From: JAUNBG01 sp964442735
GTDB taxonomy: Bacteria > Planctomycetota > Planctomycetia > Pirellulales > Thermoguttaceae
Assembly (NCBI GenBank): GCA_964442735.1
Contig: CAYUAP010000008.1
Location: forward strand, 1 to 64,000
Length of the DNA: 64,000 bases
Direction: 5' to 3'
Shown: positions 18,433-26,361 of the stretch, piece after piece
Layout of the letters: each line of letters begins with the position of its first letter
Position numbering within the stretch: position 1 is the stretch's first letter
Position numbers and translations under genes: made by a program
The notes under the pieces: model-generated
Told to the model about the DNA's origin: nothing
Databases searched by the model: none
The model's input: only the letters and a program-made list of their open reading frames with translations

Positions 18433-18520
18433 TATACAAAGGTGATATGTTAACGTATAAAGGTGATATGTTAATGTATAAAATCAGAGGGCCCGAATCA
18501 TGATTTTCATCCGACTCTAT

Positions 18521-18548
18521 CCCAAACAGACGGTTCAACCTGTTTGGG
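18521..18548. terminator. Possible terminator hairpin after ispE
   Basis: CCCAAACAG (18521-18529) pairs perfectly with CTGTTTGGG (18540-18548) across a 10-nt loop, 90 bp past the ispE stop. No run of T follows, so intrinsic termination is uncertain. The AAACAG...CTGTTT core resembles the hairpin in family-1 repeats, and the site may be a remnant of one. A direct repeat of AAAGGTGATATGTTAA lies just before it (about 18439-18475). Confidence 0.4.
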
Positions 18549-18698
18549 CAATTATACTCCAGGCCGGAATGATATTAGTATTTACAAACGTTTAAAAATT
18601 CTATTTCATTATTACAGGTACCGTCTTCAAAATACTCCCTACTGTCATGACGTGAATAAAGGTAACGCCGGAGTTTGTTTATTTTTATCGAGTATTAT

Positions 18699-21161
18699 TT
18701 ATTGAAGAGTTGGCGGCAATACGGTTTTACCTTCCCGTTGTTCCTTTTGTCCTTCAAGGTCGGTCCGACCATAAAATGGCGCGTTTGCGTCCAGCCAGAG
18801 ATAGAGAACGCGCCGATCCGAATCGGAGAGTTTCATTTTCCCTTGATGATTTTTATCATCCAAAATAGAAGATAAAGGGGATATATCCGCACCACACTGG
18901 CCGGGAAGTGTTGTGGTTTCCCGAATCGTTTTTCCTCCCCATTCGTACCAGCGTATAAAGGGCTGTAAATTGAGGTAGGCATTTGTAAAATTACCTTTAG
19001 GTTCACTGGTTAAAGATGGTTTGGCCCCCTTCTCCTGACCGTTATGACACGACAAGCAGGCTCGTTCCAATACCGGCTGTACAAGAAGTGGAAATGAAAA
19101 AGGAAGAGATCCCTGTGGACCCGGCTGAAGAATCGACGGCTTCTTTTGAGATGCAAGACTCTTCTGGTTAATGTTCGTTAATGTCTTTTGAAAAGGTTCG
19201 TGACATCCGACACAACCGCGACTCTCCCCTGACTGAAGATAAACATCGCTCCGCATTCCCTGAACCGCCTTTCCGTCACTGTCCACCGCCTGAAAATAGA
19301 GCGGTTTATTTGCCGGAACTGTAAAATGGGCGGATCCATCCTTTTCCACCGGAACCGTTCCCAACAGGCCACGTGCATTTTCCGCAAATGCCATACCAAC
19401 CGGGGGTGTATGGGAACGATGGTCCGGCCACTTGGGATAAATCTGAAATACACGAAGCTCTTTGATCGTTCGACCCTTCGGTAATGTCGATAATGATTCA
19501 TAGACATTTGACAGGAATAACGTTCCCGTTTCGGTGGACTTCGCTTCCGGCTCCAAACGAGACGGTATAATGGAAGGAAGTTCCTGTTCCTCAACCGGCT
19601 GGGGATACATACATGAATAATCTTTATCCTCGTACAACAATTCAAGATTTCCGAAACGGTCCCGATAATAAAGACCCAGTTTACCGGTCGTACCCGAATA
19701 TCTCGGGGATAACATTCCCCCCAACGGATCGTTACTGTAGGAGACCAAATAATAGTTCTCCGACAAAGGACAGGGACTGAAATAATATCGGTCAGGACAT
19801 TGATTGGGCGTCTCCGCAAAAGGAATTTCCGGTGTTATGGATTCCAACGAATTCAAATTGTCTTCCAAGGTCTTCGGATTATAGTTTATTTTAGAGGGAT
19901 CGAGCATAACCAGAGAACCACCAACGTCAAGATGATGCGCTCCAGCAACAAACATGATTTTTTTTGAGTTGGGTATTTCACACGGCTGATAACACGCATT
20001 AATATTATAGGTGTAATTTCCAAAGAGAGACGCCGTTCCGGTTCCATCGGGATTTGTTATCCAGAGACCGTGATGATGTGACGCAGACCGATCAACATAA
20101 TCCCAGCGACAATAGAGAATTCGACCGTCCTTCATTATACTTGGCTGCCATTCGTTGGTTTCATGCCAGGAGAGACATTTAATATCCCCATTTTTCTCCC
20201 TACGATACAAGGTATGAACAGGAAGTGGCTCCCAGCCACCATGACATCGACCAAAACCTCCACGTCGAACAGATAGAAAAACCAGGCCACCATCTGGTAA
20301 CGGTACCGGATTGAAATCGTCACAGGTCCCTTTTGTCAGTTGCTCGATCTTGCCATCCGACAAATTCATTTTGAATAGATGATATTTTCCGGATTCCTGT
20401 TTCATGTATTCCGTATAATAGGCGGGATTGTATCCCCTATTACGGATATCATCGGTCGTTTGAACTGGAGTATCCGCCTTTTGAACTTTAGAAAAATCGG
20501 CAAAAGCGAAATAGATTGTTTTAGCATCGAAGGAAAGACTTGGTCGTGAAAAAATACCACGTGGTAATTTTCCATCGGTCAGTGATTCCGTTTCGAAGGA
20601 GAATCCCGGGTTTTTCAGTAGATAGATTCCACCTCCGTGCATTCCGGTATATTGGTAGTAATAGGACAGATATTCATGAAGCATCTGACAGACAAAACGA
20701 TTTCCCTTCATAAAGAGTATTGGCGTCTTTGTGAACAGGGAATTTTCCAGGGCCGTCTTGCGTATTTGCCATCGAAGGTGAATATAAAGAGTCAAACGCT
20801 CCATGGGGGAAATCCCCTCCAGTTTCGCAATATCAACTGTAGATAATGCCAATCGCAAGGCAGACGCCGATTCGGTCGATATCAGTTCCTCCTCGGATAA
20901 ATTTTCGAGAAGACGTTCCCCTCGCGTTTTTAGATCGACAAGCGACTCCTTCGAAGCAAGTGTCCGCCCCGCATGGGATTCCTGCTTCTGCCAGTCGCTA
21001 AAAATGGCATCAAACAATTGGGAATCGTTTTCTGATCGTTTTTCAGACGCATATGAAAAACAGAAACAGGAAAAAAACAAAACAAAAAACACTCCTAATT
21101 GTACTATATATATCCATATATAAACACTGGTTCTATTGAATACACGTTTTTCCGAAAACAT
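18699..21161 (-). CDS. Secreted diheme beta-propeller protein, hydrazine-synthase-alpha-like
   Basis: The 820-residue protein has an N-terminal export signal or anchor (VYIWIYIVQLGVFFVLFFSC). Its middle shows propeller-type repeats (PSLSFDAKTIYFAF, WHETNEWQPSIMKDGRILYC, RWDYVDRSASHHHG). A C-terminal region has two c-type heme motifs, CVGCH (650-654) and CLSCH (702-706), ending LYLWLDANAPFYG. This layout matches the family that includes the alpha subunit of anammox hydrazine synthase, but the family is widespread in planctomycetes without anammox. A periplasmic redox or sensing role is all that can be inferred. It is a paralogue of the gene at 52243-55410, sharing the HETNEW, RWDYxDR and heme regions. 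Confidence 0.75.
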   Translation of the reverse strand: MFSEKRVFNRTSVYIWIYIVQLGVFFVLFFSCFCFSYASEKRSENDSQLFDAIFSDWQKQESHAGRTLASKESLVDLKTRGERLLENLSEEELISTESASALRLALSTVDIAKLEGISPMERLTLYIHLRWQIRKTALENSLFTKTPILFMKGNRFVCQMLHEYLSYYYQYTGMHGGGIYLLKNPGFSFETESLTDGKLPRGIFSRPSLSFDAKTIYFAFADFSKVQKADTPVQTTDDIRNRGYNPAYYTEYMKQESGKYHLFKMNLSDGKIEQLTKGTCDDFNPVPLPDGGLVFLSVRRGGFGRCHGGWEPLPVHTLYRREKNGDIKCLSWHETNEWQPSIMKDGRILYCRWDYVDRSASHHHGLWITNPDGTGTASLFGNYTYNINACYQPCEIPNSKKIMFVAGAHHLDVGGSLVMLDPSKINYNPKTLEDNLNSLESITPEIPFAETPNQCPDRYYFSPCPLSENYYLVSYSNDPLGGMLSPRYSGTTGKLGLYYRDRFGNLELLYEDKDYSCMYPQPVEEQELPSIIPSRLEPEAKSTETGTLFLSNVYESLSTLPKGRTIKELRVFQIYPKWPDHRSHTPPVGMAFAENARGLLGTVPVEKDGSAHFTVPANKPLYFQAVDSDGKAVQGMRSDVYLQSGESRGCVGCHEPFQKTLTNINQKSLASQKKPSILQPGPQGSLPFSFPLLVQPVLERACLSCHNGQEKGAKPSLTSEPKGNFTNAYLNLQPFIRWYEWGGKTIRETTTLPGQCGADISPLSSILDDKNHQGKMKLSDSDRRVLYLWLDANAPFYGRTDLEGQKEQREGKTVLPPTLQ

Positions 21162-21282
21162 TTTGAATACTCCTGTAATGAATAATTTTTAGGTAACGTT
21201 GAAACCTGATACTAAATAAAGTTCTAAATTATTGTATATTGCCGGTCATTATATTTACGTTATAATGACGTTACAATAGCAC

Positions 21283-21399
21283 TATAATGTATGACGTCAT
21301 AAATTCAGCATTTCCTGGGAACCGGACGTCTCCTCCGCATACTCCAAAAAAGGCTCCGCCTGTTTTGAAAAATGGACTTTTATAACGACCTTGAGTATA
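21283..21399 (+). mobile_element. Family-1 miniature element
   Basis: The left end TATAATGTATGACGTCATAA and right end TTATAACGACCTTGAGTATA enclose GCATTTCCTGGGA, CGTCTCCTCCGCAT and an AAGGCTCCGCCTGTTTT hairpin half. It is a somewhat decayed full-length copy of 117 bp, in the same orientation as the copy at 42342. It lies upstream of the diheme protein gene. Confidence 0.7.
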
Positions 21400-21408
21400 C
21401 AATGACAC

Positions 21409-21510
21409 TATAATACTATCATTTCAGGAAACACGGATTCTTGTCGCTTCCTTCAAAAAAGGCTTCCGCCTGCTTTAACATAGAGGAATGTAATACGGCC
21501 TTGAGTATAT
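21409..21510 (+). mobile_element. Degenerate family-1 element
   Basis: The order of blocks is as in the neighbouring copy (TTTCAGGAAAC, GTCGCTTCC, AAAAGGCTTCCGCCTG, then TACGGCCTTGAGTATAT), with many changes. It directly follows the copy at 21283-21399 and may be an older duplicate. Confidence 0.5.
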
Positions 21511-21610
21511 TTATGTTGAATCGTATACATAGGCCCCCTTGAGCCTACATTCGTAACGGTAACCGTTTTTGTTTTTCTACAGAAACACAAGAGCCGGGAA
21601 CTCCCTCTCT

Positions 21611-23131
21611 TTATTGGATTCCGAGTTTTTTCTGAATCTGTTCCAATGGAACACCTTTTGTTTCGATCATAATAAAAGCCACCCAGATCAACTGAACAAT
21701 CATACAGATCGTATAGAAACCGAAGGGGAAGGCGCCCCCCACCTGATCAACCAACATGGGAAATGTCTGCGCAATGAGGGCCGCCATAAACCAATGGGTA
21801 AAACTGCCGAGCGCCTGGCCTCTTGCACGTACCCGATTCGGAAATACTTCACTGATATAGACCCAAATGACCGTTCCCTGTCCGAACGCATGGGCAATAA
21901 CGAAGAAAAAGAGTCCTACCAAAACAATAAAACCGGATGATTTCAGTTTTGTATTGGATATTTCACCGGTCTTCCCAAACGCCGCATTATAATCGGCCTC
22001 CGCTTTCTTCAGACGTTGAACGGCCACCTCCGCACGATGTGATTTCGGAGCTTGCTTCATTACCGCGTCAACACGTTCCTGGGCCGCTGCCTTTTGATTA
22101 CCAGTCGAGGCCGTTCGGAACTCGTCTCCATATTGAAAGAACATAAATGTAATTACCGCCAGACTTAAAATATAACCGACAGATCCTATGTACATCAAAC
22201 ATTTGCGTCCCAATCGGTCAATTAGGAGTAATCCGGCCATGGTTGCAACAAGATTAATGGCCCCAATCAAACATGATTGGAAGAGTGCGGAATTGGAATC
22301 CGACCCGGCCATTTGGAATATATCACTCATATAGTACATAATCGCGTTAATTCCAGACAACTGATTGAACATGGCTATCGCAACGGCCAAACAAATCGGC
22401 CTCCAGTACTTCTTTTGAAAAAGTTTATCCTGTTTCTTTTCCCCGTCCGATTCCAACGATTCCCGAATAGCGGCTAATTCCAATTCGGTCTTTTCTGTAC
22501 TGTTACCTAAAGAGAGAAGTACTTTTCGTGCTTCTTCCTCCCTTTGTTGCACCATCAGCCAACGAGGACTTCGGGGAATAAAAAAAACAAGACAAAAGAA
22601 GACGAATGCCGGTAACGCTTCGATTCCCAACATCCAGCGCCAGGCATAATCGAATTCAAAAATTGCGGCAATAACCGCATTGGATATTAAGGCGATAAAC
22701 ACTCCAAAGACAACATTAAACTGCATGAGCGCGACGAGCCGTCCCCTATATTGCGCAGGCGATATTTCCGCAATATACATCGGTGCCACAACCGACGCAC
22801 CTCCAACACCAATGCCCCCCAAAAACCGGAAAAAGAGGAGCGCCCACCAATCCCAAGCCAGGCCACTTCCGAGTGCAGAAATCAAATAAAACATACCGAT
22901 CCAAAACAAAATGACTTTACGACCAAATCTGTCCGTGGGCCGACCAATAAAGAGTGCCCCCAATATCGTTCCAATCAGAGCGGATGCAACTGTAAATCCC
23001 AACCAACCTTCCGTCAGATTATAGGTCTGCCGTAACGCTCCTGTTGTCCCGTTTATCACGATCGTATCAAATCCAAATAAAAAACCGCCTAACGCCGCTA
23101 TGAGAGCGGTACAAAATAATCGTAAATTCAT
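21611..23131 (-). CDS. Sugar porter family MFS transporter
   Basis: This is a proton-coupled or facilitative sugar importer of the major facilitator superfamily, with about 12 membrane helices in 506 residues. Family signatures include GRPTDRFGRK in the first cytoplasmic loop, the sugar-porter motif PRSPRWLM near residue 187, NQLSGINAIMYYM in helix 7, and LLLIDRLGRK. An insert of about 60 residues, roughly 335-398 (KAAAQERVDAVMKQAPKSHR...), is polar, helical and coiled-coil-like. It lies between helices 9 and 10, where family members have a short loop. The substrate cannot be read from sequence; the nearest catabolic gene is the FGGY kinase at 24876. Confidence 0.9.
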   Translation of the reverse strand: MNLRLFCTALIAALGGFLFGFDTIVINGTTGALRQTYNLTEGWLGFTVASALIGTILGALFIGRPTDRFGRKVILFWIGMFYLISALGSGLAWDWWALLFFRFLGGIGVGGASVVAPMYIAEISPAQYRGRLVALMQFNVVFGVFIALISNAVIAAIFEFDYAWRWMLGIEALPAFVFFCLVFFIPRSPRWLMVQQREEEARKVLLSLGNSTEKTELELAAIRESLESDGEKKQDKLFQKKYWRPICLAVAIAMFNQLSGINAIMYYMSDIFQMAGSDSNSALFQSCLIGAINLVATMAGLLLIDRLGRKCLMYIGSVGYILSLAVITFMFFQYGDEFRTASTGNQKAAAQERVDAVMKQAPKSHRAEVAVQRLKKAEADYNAAFGKTGEISNTKLKSSGFIVLVGLFFFVIAHAFGQGTVIWVYISEVFPNRVRARGQALGSFTHWFMAALIAQTFPMLVDQVGGAFPFGFYTICMIVQLIWVAFIMIETKGVPLEQIQKKLGIQ

Positions 23132-23471
23132 GTGATATACCTTGGTCCCCTTTCCTCTTAATTAAGTCCAATTCTATATAACACAAGTATATATAATAAA
23201 ATTTTAAAAATCAAGAGGGTTTAGTATCATGTACTTCCATGTTTTTCGTTTCACTTTTCAGAACAGTTTCTGCATTATTTGGTCCGTCTTCAACTGCCGG
23301 ATTGTTTTCATGTCTGGATCACCACTACAGAAATGATGATCGTAAAGTCAAACGGTACAGCAACGACAAAACGATGATATTACAATTTGTTATTCTATGC
23401 AATTGCTGTTGTGTGTAATAGACAGATATTATAATTAACAGTGGAATTATTGATTGTTGTCTATTTGATGG

Positions 23472-23590
23472 TATACTCAAGGTCGTTATAAAAGTCTATT
23501 TTTCGAAACAGGCGAACGCCTGTTTTGGATGATGCGGACGAAATGTCCGCGCTCCCAGGAATTGGCGAATTTATAACATCGTACAGTATA
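23472..23590 (-). mobile_element. Family-1 miniature element, complete copy
   Basis: A 119-bp copy in inverted orientation. It starts TATACTCAAGGTCGTTATAA and ends in TTATAACATCGTACAGTATA. Internally it has the hairpin AACAGGCGAACGCCTGTT and a second inverted pair GCGGACGAAATGTCCGC, followed by GCTCCCAGGAATT. It is one of the clearest copies for defining both ends and both hairpins. Confidence 0.78.
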
Positions 23591-23849
23591 GCATATTTGA
23601 ATGCGTTATTTTACTGCGTGATTTTTATTGTTTTATTTTTACTGCGTAATTTTTGCCTGTGGTCTTTTTGACAATTTTTCTTTTGTTGTATTCTTCAATC
23701 ATTATTGTTTTTATTTTATTGTTTTTATTTAACGTTATTTTCACATTCGAATACTTGTAATTAAAAATATATTCACCTTCAATACTGTATAGACGTTTTT
23801 TACAATTGATTATATATTCCTCTACCATTATTTTTAATTGATATTATTT

Positions 23850-24085
23850 ACATATGATGTTATTTACAAATAACGTATTTTACATATGCCGTTGTTTACA
23901 TATGACACTATTAGCATTTGACATTGTTTACATTTGATACTATTCACATATGCCGTTATTTGCATTTGTCATCTTTTTCATTTGCTCTTGTTTACATTTA
24001 CCATTGTTTACATTTACCATTGTTTATATTTACCATTGTTTATATTTGCCATTGTTTACATTTGCCATTGTTTACACATGATATT
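23850..24085. repeat. 16-bp minisatellite, TTTACATTTACCATTG type
   Basis: Clear units at about 23985-24072 alternate TTTACATTTACCATTG, TTTATATTTACCATTG and TTTACATTTGCCATTG. More degenerate ACATATG/TTATTTACA variants precede them from 23850. The period is not a multiple of three, so the hydrophobic open frames across it (Phe/His/Leu/Tyr-rich) are artefacts. The whole 23132-24875 gap lacks any supported gene. Confidence 0.8.
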
Positions 24086-24352
24086 ATTTGTATTTATCGA
24101 TAGATTCATTTGTCATGATTTTTTAATTATTGTGATACTGTTACGACAAATGGAATCAGTCATGCGTTGGAATCCGTTGTACTCGGGACAGTCAGACCTG
24201 TTATCAGAAGATTTACTATCGTTTAGAGTATTTATGTGTGAACATCAATAATCAGGTGGATTATGAAAATGCTGTACATTGTGTAGAGATCAAGGTAATG
24301 GGACAGTTGAAATCGGAACGACAACCGGCCCCCTAATGTTATGAATTTGGTA

Positions 24353-24482
24353 TAACCATTCGCAAACGGTTTTGGAATACGGATATCACAGATAAACACA
24401 GATAAACACAGATAAACACAGATATAAACAGATATAAACAGATAAAAACGGACAAACACGGATATACACGGATAAACACAGA
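24353..24482 (+). mobile_element. Left half of a family-2 element with an expanded 10-bp satellite
   Basis: It starts ATAACCATTCGCAAACGG...TTGGAATACGGATATCAC as family-2 copies do. It then breaks into roughly ten copies of CAGATAAACA and variants instead of the usual core. A family-1 element follows without a gap at 24483. Confidence 0.65.
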
Positions 24483-24589
24483 TATACTCAAGATCGTTAT
24501 AAAAGTCTATTTTACGAAACAGGCGAGACACCTGTTTTGGAGGATGCGGACGAAATGTCAGTGCTCCCATTATAACGTTGTAGAGTATA
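24483..24589 (-). mobile_element. Family-1 miniature element (short form)
   Basis: It begins TATACTCAAGATCGTTATAA and ends TTATAACGTTGTAGAGTATA, with the internal hairpin AACAGGCGAGACACCTGTT and GCGGACGAAATGTC. It lacks the GGAAATGCCGAATT block next to one end, which gives 107 bp. It is sandwiched between two family-2 sequences. Confidence 0.72.
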
Positions 24590-24596
24590 ATTCACG

Positions 24597-24866
24597 GTAA
24601 CTATTCACGAACGATTTTAGAATCACAGATGAACACAGATAGTCGTCATAAAATACAATATTTTACAATAGCAAACGAAATATTTTTATCTATCATAATA
24701 AATATTTTATCATAAAAAGTTTGTTTTCCAAAAACTATCTGTGAAAATCTGTGTTATCCGTGGTTTCACTTTATATCCGTAATTTCACTTTATATCCGTA
24801 GTTTCACTTTATATCTGTAGTTTCACTTTATATCCGTAGTTTCACTTTATATCCGTGAATGGTTAC
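24597..24866 (+). mobile_element. Family-2 miniature element with expanded right end
   Basis: The ends are GTAACTATTCACGAACG and CGTGAATGGTTAC, an imperfect terminal inverted repeat. Inside are AAAATACAATATTTTAC, an AT-rich ATCATAATAAATATTTTATCAT block and CTATCTGTGAAAATCTGTG. The right end carries five or six copies of a 20-bp unit, GTTTCACTTTATATCCGTA. It ends 10 bp from the stop codon of the FGGY kinase gene. Confidence 0.75.
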
Positions 24867-24875
24867 AATTTGGAT

Positions 24876-26360
24876 TTATGAAATACAGCGTGCGGCACCG
24901 ACCGCAGCCTCTTCCGAATAACTCGTACAGATGACAGGACATTGAAAACGATGCTCTAAAATCATTCGAAAAATACGACATTTACGAAGAAGATTTCCAC
25001 TTCCATATAATAGAAGAGGTGAATCATCCGAATTCCCATTCTTGATCCGATTCAAAATATTCCAGTCAAGATAACTGTTTTCTGCCATACCTTCCAGAAG
25101 TGATTTCACCATAAACCCCGGCGTAAAGTTTCTATCGGAAATATGGGTAAAAGAGGCAAATGAATCCAAAGGACCATCCTTCATTCCCGGAGTCGTACTC
25201 CGTCGTGGAAAAAAAGATGGATTACACTTCGGACCAATAACGTCTTCCGAAATCTGTTCCGCAAGGCGATTCATACGTTCGTAGAGATCTTCCGACTCCG
25301 GAACATTAAACAAATCTCGACCCACCTCAATAAAAAACTGGCGCAACCGTGCATAGGCACGTCCTCCGGCGGGCTCCGCACGAACAAAAATGTATCCACC
25401 AGTCGGAAATGGCCGCGTTTCATAATTCGAACCATATTTATATTGGTCCGAATAGATCGTAACCTGGGTTCCGGTCCCATAGTTCAATACGGTAAAGTTC
25501 GATTGCGATCCGGTCCTATTGCGCAGGAAAGACAAAATCGGAGACGATCCTTCAAAACAACCTAACAGGGAAGCCTGATTATCCCCCAATCCCTGAAAAA
25601 CCGGAATTCCTTCGGATAATCCGGTTTGCTTCGCGGCTTCCTGACTCAAATATCCGATTCGCTCTCCCACCGGAACGGGTTCGGGAAATAACGCCAATGG
25701 TAACTCCAACGCCTCTATCGCCGATTCCGACCAGCGGTTTCGGAAGACATTAAAAACACCACTACTCGCAGCCATCGTCGAATCGGTATAGAGCCTGCGA
25801 TTACCAGTTAATCGAAGATTTATGTATTCCGTAATAAAACTGGCAATACAATTCTTCGGAAGTCCTTTTTCCTTGTTTAAAGCAAACAAGGAGACTGCCG
25901 CATAACCTGTAGCAAGACAACATCCAAGTTCTTCCTGACCCGTCTGAATCAGACGCCGATTAAGTTCTTCCGTTATCGTATACGGACTGTCCTTAAAACG
26001 AAGCATTCCCCGTTGGTCCATCCAACCGATAAACGGGCTCAAAACATGTTCCGGCTTGTTCCTGTCCAGAAGGACAACTCCATGTTGCTGTCCCGTTACG
26101 ATAATACCTGCAATATCACATGAAGATAAAGGCCGGGAGTATTTATGCCGGGAGTATTTATGATTGAGTATTTCGAGTAAATCGATTGTAATTTCATAAA
26201 TCTTTTCTGCCGACCATTCGCTTTTTTGGCCCGGCCCCGATGTTTCAAGTTTTGCGTCCGTCGGGGCAGTCGCCATTGTGACCACAGAGGAATGTTCCGT
26301 ATCATAAACCAATGCCGTTATACTCGTCGAACCAATATCAATTGATATTACATGACTCAT
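24876..26360 (-). CDS. FGGY-family carbohydrate kinase (sedoheptulokinase/xylulokinase-like)
   Basis: The 494-residue protein has the sugar-kinase ATPase fold. It opens with SIDIGSTSITALVYD (phosphate loop 1), then has IVTGQQHGVVLLD and GWMDQRG (sugar-binding region). VFQGLGDNQASLLGC contains the likely catalytic Asp, and the C-terminal LLYGSGNLLRK and EEAAVGAA follow. FGGY enzymes phosphorylate pentoses, heptuloses or glycerol. The GQQHG signature and overall shape are nearest to sedoheptulokinase or xylulokinase, but the substrate is not certain. A tiny in-frame duplication gives KYSRHKYSR near residue 73. The gene starts 1 bp after the stop of the large glycosidase-like gene, so the two are almost surely co-transcribed. 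Confidence 0.82.
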   Translation of the reverse strand: MSHVISIDIGSTSITALVYDTEHSSVVTMATAPTDAKLETSGPGQKSEWSAEKIYEITIDLLEILNHKYSRHKYSRPLSSCDIAGIIVTGQQHGVVLLDRNKPEHVLSPFIGWMDQRGMLRFKDSPYTITEELNRRLIQTGQEELGCCLATGYAAVSLFALNKEKGLPKNCIASFITEYINLRLTGNRRLYTDSTMAASSGVFNVFRNRWSESAIEALELPLALFPEPVPVGERIGYLSQEAAKQTGLSEGIPVFQGLGDNQASLLGCFEGSSPILSFLRNRTGSQSNFTVLNYGTGTQVTIYSDQYKYGSNYETRPFPTGGYIFVRAEPAGGRAYARLRQFFIEVGRDLFNVPESEDLYERMNRLAEQISEDVIGPKCNPSFFPRRSTTPGMKDGPLDSFASFTHISDRNFTPGFMVKSLLEGMAENSYLDWNILNRIKNGNSDDSPLLLYGSGNLLRKCRIFRMILEHRFQCPVICTSYSEEAAVGAARCIS

Positions 26361-26361
26361 A

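Noticed and set aside
23625..23828. 67-codon minus-strand frame rich in Lys/Ile/Tyr
   Set aside because: There is no ribosome site and it lies in very AT-rich sequence where Lys/Ile-rich frames arise by chance. No family is recognised.
23918..24103. Hydrophobic short frames that look like membrane proteins
   Set aside because: They run through a 16-bp satellite whose period is not a multiple of three; the composition comes from the repeat.
23985..24480. Regularly repeated short units that might suggest a CRISPR array
   Set aside because: The units are contiguous with no unique spacers, and no cas genes are in the window. The same holds for the arrays at 13060 and 49982.
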